From: CAXQUZ01 sp942491145
GTDB taxonomy: Bacteria; Myxococcota_A; UBA796; UBA2385
NCBI GenBank assembly: GCA_942491145.1
Contig: CALOBC010000017.1
Span: 310,001 to 374,000, forward strand
Direction: 5' to 3'
Length of the DNA stretch: 64,000 nucleotides
The notes below the pieces were generated by a model. That model searched no databases, was not told the DNA's origin, and was given only the letters and a program-made list of their open reading frames with translations. The translations under genes and the position numbers were made by a program. How positions within the stretch are numbered: the stretch's first letter is position 1; each line of letters starts with the position of its first letter. Shown one piece after another: positions 1 to 8,049 of this stretch.

Positions 1-986
1 TCCCAGCGGGTGGCCCCCAATGCCTTGCGCAGCCCGAGCTCCCGGGTGCGCTCACGAACACTGATGAGCAGGATGTTCCCGACGGCCACGACGCTGGTGA
101 GGACGGTGCCCAGGCCCACCGCCCAAGTGAAGCTGCGCAACCAGCCGAAGACTTGTTGCACATCGGCAAAGCGGAGCATGTTGTTGCGCACCCGCAGCGC
201 CCGGCCGTCCGTGGGGGAGAAGCCGTGTCGTTCCGACAGCGCGGTCCTCAAGCCGGTCTCGGCCATGGCGGCTTGTTCGGCGTCGTGCTCGTCCACCGTG
301 AACATGAGCATGTCGACGTGGTCGGCGCCGCCCCAGACCACCCGCGCCGTGGTGATGGGCAGGTAGACCATCTGTTCTTCCGACGCGCCGCCCACGTCCT
401 CAAAGACGCCCACAACGGTGAAGTTGACGCCATTGATGGCGATGAGCTCGCCCAGCGGTGCGGAGAACGGGTCGTCACTGGGCCAGAAGAAGGTGGCCAC
501 GGCCCGTCCAATCACCGCGACCTTGCGGTGGTGGTCGAGGTCGCGCTGGATGAGGTAGCGGCCGCTCCGCACGAGGGTCTGTTCGATGAGCTGGTGTTCT
601 GGGGAGACTGTGCGCAGGGAGAAGCTGCTGGTGCGCGACCCCACCCGAATCACGGTTGTGCCGGGCAGCATGAAGCGGGCTGTGGTGGCGATGCTCTGGG
701 GCAGGTCCTGGGCGGTGTGTACGTCGGCGTCGGTGAGCTGGATGCGACGGCCGCGCTGGGTGCCGGCCCCGAGGGCGCTGACCCGCCCAGGGTAGACCCA
801 CAGGCTGTTGATGGCGTCGTCGCGGTAGCCCCAGCGCATGCTGTTCTCGAGGCCGGTGCCCGCCGCCAGCAGCAAGATCAACATGAAGATGCCCCAGGCC
901 ACGGTCGCCCCGGTGACGAGCGTGCGCATCGGCTGGCGCCACCAGGACCGCACAATCTCGGCCCATCCCTCGGCGAGGCCCATCAT
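1..986 (-). CDS. ABC transporter permease, MacB/FtsX family (partial, 3' end outside window)
   Basis: Inner-membrane permease of a MacB/LolCE-type exporter or lipoprotein-release system. The frame is open from the ATG at 986 to the left window edge (about 328 residues visible). The order seen is an N-terminal membrane segment around residues 25-45 (GIFMLILLLAAG), a MacB-like periplasmic core, then the start of the FtsX membrane domain with the hallmark NILLISVRERTRELGLRKA near the edge. The start codon overlaps the stop of the upstream ATPase gene in an ATGA arrangement, so the two are translationally coupled and should form one complex. The remaining transmembrane helices lie outside the window. 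Whether it exports a drug or peptide, or moves lipoproteins, cannot be told here. Confidence 0.88.
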   Translation of the reverse strand, partial: MMGLAEGWAEIVRSWWRQPMRTLVTGATVAWGIFMLILLLAAGTGLENSMRWGYRDDAINSLWVYPGRVSALGAGTQRGRRIQLTDADVHTAQDLPQSIATTARFMLPGTTVIRVGSRTSSFSLRTVSPEHQLIEQTLVRSGRYLIQRDLDHHRKVAVIGRAVATFFWPSDDPFSAPLGELIAINGVNFTVVGVFEDVGGASEEQMVYLPITTARVVWGGADHVDMLMFTVDEHDAEQAAMAETGLRTALSERHGFSPTDGRALRVRNNMLRFADVQQVFGWLRSFTWAVGLGTVLTSVVAVGNILLISVRERTRELGLRKALGATRW

Positions 987-1675
987 GGCGCGCTGGCGTC
1001 GACGGGGGCGCCGCGGCTGACCACTTGGCCGTCCCGCAGCACGATGGTGCGCTGACAGCGCTCGGCCACTTCGGCTTCGTGGGTGACCACCACAAGAGTG
1101 AGCCCATCGGAATTCAGGCCCAACAGCAGGTCCATGATCTCGTCGGACGTGGCGGTGTCGAGGGCACCGGTGGGCTCGTCCGCCAGCAACACCCGGGGCT
1201 CACCGACGAGGGCCCGGGCGATGGCCACCCGCTGCTTCTGGCCGCCACTGAGCTGGTTGGGGAGGTGGTCGAGCCGGTCGCCGAGGCCCACTTGCTGCAA
1301 CGCCGCGACGGCCCTTGTGTTGCGTTCCTTGCGCGCGATGCCCCGGTAAAACAGCGGCAGCGCGACATTCTCGACGGCGTCCCGGTCCGCCAACAAGTGA
1401 AAGGACTGAAACACAAAGCCCAGCAGCTGGTTGCGCATCCGGGCGGCGGCCGACTCGCTCAGCGCCCGCACTTCTTGGCCGTCTAAGTGGTACTCACCGC
1501 TGTCGTGGCTGTCGAGCAGCCCGATGATGTTGAGCAGCGTCGACTTGCCGGAGCCGCTGGATCCCATGATGGCCACCGCCTCGCCCGGGCGGATGTGCAG
1601 ATCGACCCCCCGCAGCACCGGCAGGGGGGTGGCGCCGGTCATGTAGGCTTTCTGAAGCTGGCGGATCTGGATCAC
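983..1675 (-). CDS. ABC transporter ATP-binding protein, LolD/MacB type
   Basis: Cytoplasmic ATPase that powers the adjacent permease. The 230-residue length equals that of the LolD family. Walker A GSSGSGKST is at residues 38-46, signature LSGGQ at 142-146, Walker B LLADEP at 163-168, and the switch His lies in VVVTHE near 199. An open frame continues upstream, but family length and the typical N-terminus (IQIRQLQKAY) favour the GTG at 1675. The stop overlaps the permease start (ATGA at 983-986). The gene is first in a two-gene operon. No periplasmic adaptor is visible on this side of the edge. Confidence 0.9.
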   Translation of the reverse strand: MIQIRQLQKAYMTGATPLPVLRGVDLHIRPGEAVAIMGSSGSGKSTLLNIIGLLDSHDSGEYHLDGQEVRALSESAAARMRNQLLGFVFQSFHLLADRDAVENVALPLFYRGIARKERNTRAVAALQQVGLGDRLDHLPNQLSGGQKQRVAIARALVGEPRVLLADEPTGALDTATSDEIMDLLLGLNSDGLTLVVVTHEAEVAERCQRTIVLRDGQVVSRGAPVDASAP

Positions 1676-1805
1676 GCTCGCGCCTAACGTGCGGGGCAGG
1701 CCCGGTCTGGGGATGCGCACTGACGGGCGACTGGGATTTGTGTGGGGCGTGCGACAGTGCCGACAGAGTGTGACAAGCTGCAGCTCAGCTCTCAGCGAGG
1801 CAGAC

Positions 1806-2489
1806 ATGCGAAGTGGACTCTGGGCCGTGATCTTGGTGGGCTGCTCGCCCGTGGTGGCCGACGACGGCGCAAGCAAGGGGGGCTTCGACACGGCGTTGTC
1901 GGGCTTGGATGGCAACGACGGCGGTGATGGTGCGGACGGCGCCGATGGGGCCGACGGTGGTGACGGTGCGGACGGTGGTGACGGGGCCGACGGTGGTGAC
2001 GGGGCCGACGGTGGTGACGGCGCGGACGGTGGTGACGGGGCCGACGGTGGTGATGGACCCGATGAGGGCTACACCGAGGCTACGAGCTTCTACTATAGCG
2101 TGCGCAGCGCAGGCCCCGTGCCCGATGATGCCCGCTGGCTGGACTGTCAGCTCGTCTGGCGCGCGGAGTCGGACCGCCCTGTCGACACGTGTGATGCGTG
2201 TGAATTTGCGTTCGACTTCGACTTCACCTTTGAAGAAGACTACGGCGGCGGCTGCGGGGACCAGGACGACTTCTCGGTCGGCATCGGTCGCATCAGTGAC
2301 TATGCCGGCTACGGGCCTGCTTTCGCGTTGCAATACAATGGCTACTGGTACCCATGGATGCTGGTCTACACCGACTATGGTGCCGGCGAGCTGGGCGTTC
2401 GCGCAACCTATCGCAATGAGCCCTTCGAGTCTCGGGGCTATGAAGGCTACTACACAAGCGTCGCCTATGTGTACCTGTACGCCTACTGA
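1806..2489 (+). CDS. lipoprotein with Asp-Gly triplet spacer, function unknown
   Basis: A 227-residue predicted lipoprotein: short signal peptide ending in lipobox LVGC with the lipidated Cys at residue 13. It is followed by about 16 DGx triplets (residues 38-85) and then a compact, aromatic- and Cys-containing domain of about 135 residues (CQLVW, CDACEF, many Tyr) that I do not recognise. The acidic Gly-rich stretch probably works as a flexible spacer holding the C-terminal domain away from the membrane. The start was chosen at the ATG that gives a proper signal peptide; longer upstream versions lack one. The 3' end overlaps the convergent RarA-fusion gene by 7 bases. Confidence 0.8.
   Translation: MRSGLWAVILVGCSPVVADDGASKGGFDTALSGLDGNDGGDGADGADGADGGDGADGGDGADGGDGADGGDGADGGDGADGGDGPDEGYTEATSFYYSVRSAGPVPDDARWLDCQLVWRAESDRPVDTCDACEFAFDFDFTFEEDYGGGCGDQDDFSVGIGRISDYAGYGPAFALQYNGYWYPWMLVYTDYGAGELGVRATYRNEPFESRGYEGYYTSVAYVYLYAY
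1917..2060 (+). repeat. in-frame 9/18-bp tandem repeat coding DGx triplets
   Basis: Sixteen consecutive 9-base units encode Asp-Gly-X, with X mostly alternating Gly and Ala, giving an 18-bp higher-order unit (A-D-G-G-D-G repeated six times). Codon choice is nearly identical between copies (GACGGTGGTGACGG recurs), which suggests recent expansion and makes slippage-driven length change likely. The repeat lies inside the lipoprotein gene just downstream of its lipobox. Confidence 0.9.
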
Positions 2490-4753
2490 GCCTCCGGTGG
2501 GGGCCCTTGAGTTGTCAGGGTGACCTCCGGGCTCAGCCGGGCCCGCCCCACAATGCACACTGCCCGACCGCTCCACGGCAGCGTGCGGTGGGCCAGCTTG
2601 CGCTGCAGTGTGGTCTTCAGCACCTCAAGCTGTTCGTCGCTGAGCCAGCGGGCCAGCCGGCCCCGGTAGCTTGTGGGCCGCGGGGCAAACCAACGCTCCA
2701 GCACCGCATCGGTCACGGCGAGGTCATGGTGCATGTCGACGATGCTGTGGCTCACGTCCAGACCCACGCTGGCGACCACATCGATCAGGGCGTCCACGGT
2801 CCACCGGGTGAGGGGGGCGTCCATGTCGGTGTAGAGCGCTTCTTCAGCAAGCGCCCAGGCCTCGTGAATGCCATCGGATAAGTCACTCTGGAGCACCACC
2901 GCCGACAGCCTCGGGGTGTGCCGCGCCAAGTTCTCCACCAGCACCACCCGGCCCTCGGGCAGCAGGGTGTCGCGCAACAAGGCCATGCGGGCTTGGGCGT
3001 CCGGGGCCTGCACCAGCGCATCCCGACCGGTCACAATGTCGACCCGGACGTCGCCGAGAACAGTGATCAAGTCGGTCGGCTCGCAGTGCAGCACATGGGG
3101 GCGCTGCAGCTCTGGCAGGCGCTCGGCGAGTCCCCGCAGCATGTCGGCCGTGGCCCCATTGGCCGTCCAGGACCACACCCCACCCTCGGGCACCTGGCGC
3201 AGTGCTTCCCACGTCAACAACCCAGAGCCGGGCTCACAGTCCAACACCAGCTCGTGCCGCTGGGGCAGGGCTTGGGCAAAGATGGCGTCTCTCTGCATCG
3301 CGAGCCTTTGCCCAAAGCGCCCTGCTGTGCGCTGTAGCCAGCGTTCCATGCGGGGGTCATCCGGCCCCGTCGTGAGCCGCTCCACACTCGCGAGGCCCAC
3401 CCCCTCCAACATGGCCGCGAGCTGGGCTTCCCGCTGGCGGGCCACCCGTGTGCCCACTTCGCCCTCCCAACCCTGGGTCGAGGGCTGCCAGAACACCCTG
3501 CCCTTGAGGCTTGTGGGCAGGTATTGCTGGGCGACCCAGTGCTCTTTGTGGGCGTGGGGGTATTGGTAGCCCTCGCCGTGCCCGAAGCCCTCTTTGTCGC
3601 GGTTGCCGTCTTTGAGGTGGTTGGGCACATCATCGGCGCGCTCGGCGGCGACGGACTTGATGGCGTCGAAGAAGGCCATGGTGCTGTTCGACTTGTCGGT
3701 CGCCGCCAAGTACAGCGTGGCTTGGCTCAGGTGGAAGCGTCCTTCGGGAAGGCCCACCCGGTCGAAGGCCTGGGCGCACGACATCACCACGCCGAGGGCT
3801 TGGGGGTCGGCCAAGCCAATGTCTTCGCTGGCCAAGATGACCAACCGCCGAAAGATGTAGCGGGGGTCCTCCCCGGCGTAGACCATGCGCGCGAGCCAAT
3901 ACAGGGCCGCGTCGGGGTCCGAGCCGCGCACACTCTTGATGAACGCCGAGATGGTGTCGAAGTGGGCGTCGCCCTCTTTGTCGTACAGCACCGCGCGGAT
4001 CTGGATGCTCTCCTCGGCCACCGCCAGCGAGATGTGGCGCACCCCGTCGGCATCGGGGGTGGTGGTCTCGACGGCGAGCTCCAGCGCATTGAGCGCGGCC
4101 CGGGCGTCCCCGTTGGCCACGTTGACCAGGTGGTCTTCGGCCTCGGGGGCGAGGGCCACATCGAGGGTGCCGTAGCCCCGCTCCGGGTCGAGCAGCGCTT
4201 GGTGGATCACTTGGCGCAGGTCATCGGGCGTGAGCGACTGGAGCTGAAAGACCCGGGACCGGGACACCAGCGCCTTGTTGACCTCGAAGTAGGGGTTCTC
4301 GGTGGTCGCGCCGATGAGCACCACCGTGCCGTTCTCGACCCACGGCAGCAGCGCGTCTTGCTGGGACTTGTTGAAGCGGTGGACCTCATCGACGAACAGC
4401 AGCGTGCGCTGGCTGTGCAGGTCCCGGCGCTGGCGGGCTTCTTCGACGGCTTCTCGGATGTCCTTGACGCCCGCGAGCACCGCGTTGAGGGCCGTGAAGC
4501 GGGCGCGGGTGGTGCCGGCGATGACCTGGGCCAGCGTCGTCTTGCCGGTGCCGGGGGGCCCGTGGAAGATGAGTGAGCCCAGGCGGTCGGCTTCAATCGC
4601 CCGCCGCAGCAGCCGGCCATGACCGATGATGTGGGCCTGGCCGATGTACTCGTCAAGGTGGCGGGGCCGCATTCGGGCCGCGAGGGGAGGCGGCGGCGGC
4701 GGGGCCTTGAGGGACTGCTGGGCCGTCGGGCGTCGAGGTGTGCGGGGACTCAT
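2483..4753 (-). CDS. rarA: RarA/MgsA-type AAA+ ATPase fused to a methyltransferase-like domain
   Basis: A 756-residue protein. Residues about 25-440 are a full replication-associated recombination protein RarA: Walker A GPPGTGKT 65-72, Walker B LLFVDEVHRF around 118-127, sensor 1 VVLIGATTENP, then the C-terminal clamp-loader-like part (SEDIGLADPQAL, HGEGYQYPHAH). RarA acts at stalled replication forks. Residues about 495-756 are an extra domain with a degenerate class I SAM-methyltransferase motif I (LDCEPGSG at 504-511). A RarA plus unknown-domain fusion is established in cyanobacteria, so this architecture has precedent. The ATG at 4753 was chosen because it follows a poorly conserved extension and leaves the usual RarA N-terminus. 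The gene is convergent with the preceding lipoprotein. Confidence 0.9.
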   Translation of the reverse strand: MSPRTPRRPTAQQSLKAPPPPPPLAARMRPRHLDEYIGQAHIIGHGRLLRRAIEADRLGSLIFHGPPGTGKTTLAQVIAGTTRARFTALNAVLAGVKDIREAVEEARQRRDLHSQRTLLFVDEVHRFNKSQQDALLPWVENGTVVLIGATTENPYFEVNKALVSRSRVFQLQSLTPDDLRQVIHQALLDPERGYGTLDVALAPEAEDHLVNVANGDARAALNALELAVETTTPDADGVRHISLAVAEESIQIRAVLYDKEGDAHFDTISAFIKSVRGSDPDAALYWLARMVYAGEDPRYIFRRLVILASEDIGLADPQALGVVMSCAQAFDRVGLPEGRFHLSQATLYLAATDKSNSTMAFFDAIKSVAAERADDVPNHLKDGNRDKEGFGHGEGYQYPHAHKEHWVAQQYLPTSLKGRVFWQPSTQGWEGEVGTRVARQREAQLAAMLEGVGLASVERLTTGPDDPRMERWLQRTAGRFGQRLAMQRDAIFAQALPQRHELVLDCEPGSGLLTWEALRQVPEGGVWSWTANGATADMLRGLAERLPELQRPHVLHCEPTDLITVLGDVRVDIVTGRDALVQAPDAQARMALLRDTLLPEGRVVLVENLARHTPRLSAVVLQSDLSDGIHEAWALAEEALYTDMDAPLTRWTVDALIDVVASVGLDVSHSIVDMHHDLAVTDAVLERWFAPRPTSYRGRLARWLSDEQLEVLKTTLQRKLAHRTLPWSGRAVCIVGRARLSPEVTLTTQGPPPEAQ

Positions 4754-4865
4754 GCCGGCCGACGTAGCGCGTTCGGCGGGTGGGTTGGCGTGCCGAGAGA
4801 GTGGCTTGCGTTGTGGGGTTAGGGTTGGGGCGCCGCCCGGATCCCGTCCCTGTCCCGAGCCTTCG

Positions 4866-6188
4866 ATGCCCGACCTGCCCACACCGCCCGATCGTGTTCC
4901 CGAGCCGCAAGGGCGGGGGACCCTCCACAGCCTGCCGACGGCTGCGCTGGACCCGCTGAGCGAGGCGCCGCCGGCCGGGAACGGGTCCCTGGTGCGGATC
5001 GCGCCCGAGCTGGAGCAAGCGCTCGACCGGCCGGATGGGGCCACGGTGCCGGGCGACCGCTACCGCCGCATCGCGCTGGTGGGGGAGGGGGGCACTGGCG
5101 CGGTCTATTCTGTCGAAGATCGGCTGCTGCAGCGCACCATCGCGGTGAAGCGGCTGCAACAGTACCACTCCACGGATCTGGGGCGTCTCTTTCTCCAAGA
5201 GGCCCGTCTGTGCGCCTCTCTCGACCATCCTTGTGTCATTCCGGTGCACGACTACGGCGTCGACAGCCAAGACCGGCCCTACATCGCCATGAAGCTCGTC
5301 CAGGGCGAGACCCTCACCCAAAACCTCCGGCGCCTGGGGGCCATTCGGGATGGTCAGCGGGCCGGCGACCTGCTGGATGTGTTTTCGCGGGTGTGCGAGG
5401 CCATGGCCTTCAGCCACAGCAAGGGCTGGCTGCACGCGGACCTCAAGCCCTCCAACATCATGATGGGCGACTTCGGTGAGGTCTACGTGGTGGACTGGGG
5501 CAATGCCATCCCCTCCCGGCGCTGGAACCGGCCGCTGAACTATGTCGCAGGCACACCCAGCTTCATGAGCCCGGAGCAAGCCCGCGGGGGCTGTGTGGGC
5601 CCGCCGTCCGACGTGTACGGCATCGGTGGTTGCCTGTATCTGGCGCTCACCCGCCGGACGCCCTACCCCGGCACCCCCGACGAGAAGGTGGCCCGTGCGG
5701 CCGCCGGCGAGCCGATTGTCCTGCCGCCATCTGCTGCGCGGGCGCCCGAGCCACTGCTGCGGTTGGCCTTGCGGTGCCTGTCGCCGGAAGTGGCCGACCG
5801 ACCGGCGGATGTGCTGCAGCTCAAGCGCGAGCTGGACCGGATCCGCAGCGGCACATGGGGACTGCCTCAGGTCTCGCTGGACATGGGCCAGGACGTGGTG
5901 CGGGAGGGAGAAGCGGGCGACACCGCGTACTTGGTGTTGTCCGGCGCGGTGGAGGTCCTCCAGGCGGGCAAGGGGAGCATCGCCACGCTGTCGGCCGGGG
6001 ACGTCTTTGGTGAGCTGGCGCCCATTCTGGGTAAGCCCAGGACCAGCACCGTGCGCACGCTCGAGCCCACCACGCTGGCCGTGATGTCCGGGGAGGAGCT
6101 GCGGGAGTCGCTGGCGATGGGGCGGCTGGGGGGGCGCTTCGTCAAGGCCATCGCCGACCGGATGCTGCAGCGGGAGCGGGAGGGCTGA
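4866..6188 (+). CDS. Ser/Thr protein kinase with C-terminal cyclic-nucleotide-binding domain
   Basis: A 440-residue protein, probably cytoplasmic (no membrane segment seen). The kinase domain spans about residues 65-325: glycine loop GEGGTGAV, catalytic Lys95 in IAVKRL, Glu112 of helix C, catalytic loop HADLKPSN at 190-197, metal-binding VDWG (Asp210) in place of DFG, and GTPSFMSPEQA. The catalytic loop has Ala instead of Arg (HAD rather than HRD), so activation-loop regulation of the usual RD type is not expected. Residues about 335-435 form a cNMP-binding fold (EGEAGDTAYLVLSGAVEVL, GDVFGELAPILG). The inference is a kinase gated by a nucleotide, by analogy with PKG. It stands alone, divergent from the RarA fusion; the 112-bp gap probably holds both promoters. 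Confidence 0.9.
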   Translation: MPDLPTPPDRVPEPQGRGTLHSLPTAALDPLSEAPPAGNGSLVRIAPELEQALDRPDGATVPGDRYRRIALVGEGGTGAVYSVEDRLLQRTIAVKRLQQYHSTDLGRLFLQEARLCASLDHPCVIPVHDYGVDSQDRPYIAMKLVQGETLTQNLRRLGAIRDGQRAGDLLDVFSRVCEAMAFSHSKGWLHADLKPSNIMMGDFGEVYVVDWGNAIPSRRWNRPLNYVAGTPSFMSPEQARGGCVGPPSDVYGIGGCLYLALTRRTPYPGTPDEKVARAAAGEPIVLPPSAARAPEPLLRLALRCLSPEVADRPADVLQLKRELDRIRSGTWGLPQVSLDMGQDVVREGEAGDTAYLVLSGAVEVLQAGKGSIATLSAGDVFGELAPILGKPRTSTVRTLEPTTLAVMSGEELRESLAMGRLGGRFVKAIADRMLQREREG

Positions 6189-6278
6189 GCTGGACCCGCG
6201 GTCGCGCCATCGTGAGCCATGAAATAGGCGCGCAGGCTCGCGGCGTGTGTTCGCGGGATCCCCAGCACTGGAGGGCCC

Positions 6279-8039
6279 ATGCCCACCGAACCTGCCACTC
6301 TCTGCGCGGCGGCCTGCACGGTCGCGCTCCCCTGCTCGGACGCGATCCCGGTGTGGGGGCGGCCCCAGGCCCAGCTGATCGTGCTGGAGGGCGACAGCGT
6401 TGTGGTGGTGGGCACCCTCGACTCGCCGATGGTGCCGCCGGGCCTGGCTGCGGGTGTGGCCGAGGGGCTGGGTCTGCCCCGTTCATCGGTGTTCTTGGTC
6501 CCATCGGGCGCCGCCGAAGGCCCCGAGAGACTGCGGCGTGCAGTGGGCGAACCCGAGGGGGAGGGTCCCAGCCAGGATGCCGTGCTCATTGGTCGCTTGG
6601 TCGATGCAGTCCGCGGGCTGGTCGGCTGGCTGGTGCCGGCGCGGCTGCGCACGCTGGCTGGCCACCGGTGGGACATCGCGGGGCTCACCCAGCCCAGTGT
6701 GTCGACGTGGGGCGCGCGGCTGGAGCGACGCCACAACGAGCTGGAGGGCACCCGGCCCGACGCGGGGCTGGAGCGCTTGGCGGCGGAGCGAAATGGGGCA
6801 CGGCGTCCGCCGAACTTGCGCTGGGACCGGGCGCTGGTCGACGCCAGGCTGCGGGGATTTGTGGTTCAGAGCGTTGATGATGACGCTGTCTTGGCCGTGT
6901 TCTGTGCGGTCTCGGCCACGGTGCCGGCGCTGTGGGGCGGCCACGGTCGGGTGGCCGGGGGCATCCCCCAGTGTGCCCGGGAAGCCGCGCAGGACCAGAT
7001 CATGCGCAAGTCGCGCAGGGTGGTGCCGGTGGTCGCGCTGGCGGCGGGGGTGTCGGCGGACGCGGAGCTGCGGGCCCCGAGTGTGGGCGCGCCCAAGGCC
7101 GGTCCCCAGACGGGCCCCTTGCCGGCCGCCCGGGAGCTGGGCGTGACGTGGGGGCGTGCGGTGGCGGCGGCGGCTCTGATGCCGGGCAATGTGCTGACAA
7201 TGTTGTGGTTATCGGTATTGTCATCAGTGAAGGCCGCGGGAGCACCGGTGCGAGACGGGGCCTCGGCCTTGCCCGAGGCCGGCACGGTGGAGGGGCGTGC
7301 GAGCCGCAGTGAGCTGGCGGGCTTGCTGGCGGCGATGGGACCGATGATTGAGCAGAACATTGACGGGCAAGGTGTGGTGCACGGGCTTGATCTGGGCGGG
7401 CTGAAGCTGGTGGGGCTGCCGGCGCAGCTCACGACCGGACTGGCGGGGCGCTTGCCTCGGGAGCTGGTGTTGGTGGGGCCTTCGGACGGCCACCTCGGGG
7501 GACTGGCGACCCCCCGGGAGATGGACCAGGGCACCATCGCGGCCGTGTGCCCGTGGGGTCGGGAAGCGGGGCTGTGGATGGTGGAACAGGTCAACGGGCT
7601 GGTGTGGACGCCGCTGCAGTCGGCACAGCTGAAGCCCGTGGTGGTCGACGCTGAGGCCTCCCCAGGGTTGGCGGTGCAGGCTGCGGACACACCTGCACCG
7701 AACGAGGGCTTCGCTCCCGCGACGCTGCACCTGCGCCGCCACCAGACGCCGGGCGGTGGCGAGCCCATGTTGCGCGTGGAAGTGCTGTGGGTGGGCGATG
7801 CCGTCGAGGTCGAGGGCCCGTGGGTGAGTCTGCACACCGACAGCGGGCCGCTGATGTACCGGGGTGCCCCCGTCGATGACCTGCACCGCGGCTTTCTCAT
7901 CGCGAGCCAGCCCCATGGCACGTCGACCCGGTGGCGGGCGCGTTGGTCGATCCCGATGCCCCGGCGGTGGACGGGGCGGGTGCTGACCGCCGAGCTGGCA
8001 CCATGGAGCCAAGAGACGCAGGCCCGGACGGTGCCCTGA
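6279..8039 (+). CDS. neutral/alkaline ceramidase-like protein, probably catalytically inactive
   Basis: 586 residues, with GGAGGG just upstream of the ATG. Not an obvious family member, but several blocks follow the order seen in neutral/alkaline non-lysosomal ceramidases: VLEGDSVVVVGTLDS (residues 35-49), GLPRSSVFLVPSGAAEGP (65-82, where the family has a His-Thr-His zinc-ligand motif before Ser-Gly-Pro), VLAVFCAVSATVPAL (the family has His-Pro-Thr), VVPVVALAAGVSADAE (the family has a GDVSP motif), and GGLKLVGLPAQL then LVGPSDGHLGGLATPREM. The zinc-binding His and catalytic positions are replaced throughout. No signal peptide is evident. The fold assignment is inference from pattern; if right, this is a pseudoenzyme that may bind rather than cleave a substrate. 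It could instead be an unrelated family. Confidence 0.6.
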   Translation: MPTEPATLCAAACTVALPCSDAIPVWGRPQAQLIVLEGDSVVVVGTLDSPMVPPGLAAGVAEGLGLPRSSVFLVPSGAAEGPERLRRAVGEPEGEGPSQDAVLIGRLVDAVRGLVGWLVPARLRTLAGHRWDIAGLTQPSVSTWGARLERRHNELEGTRPDAGLERLAAERNGARRPPNLRWDRALVDARLRGFVVQSVDDDAVLAVFCAVSATVPALWGGHGRVAGGIPQCAREAAQDQIMRKSRRVVPVVALAAGVSADAELRAPSVGAPKAGPQTGPLPAARELGVTWGRAVAAAALMPGNVLTMLWLSVLSSVKAAGAPVRDGASALPEAGTVEGRASRSELAGLLAAMGPMIEQNIDGQGVVHGLDLGGLKLVGLPAQLTTGLAGRLPRELVLVGPSDGHLGGLATPREMDQGTIAAVCPWGREAGLWMVEQVNGLVWTPLQSAQLKPVVVDAEASPGLAVQAADTPAPNEGFAPATLHLRRHQTPGGGEPMLRVEVLWVGDAVEVEGPWVSLHTDSGPLMYRGAPVDDLHRGFLIASQPHGTSTRWRARWSIPMPRRWTGRVLTAELAPWSQETQARTVP

Positions 8040-8049
8040 ACGGAGGGCT

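Noticed and set aside
1917..2060. Regular repeats as a possible CRISPR array
   Set aside because: The units are 9/18 bp, in frame, without spacers, and encode an Asp-Gly linker.
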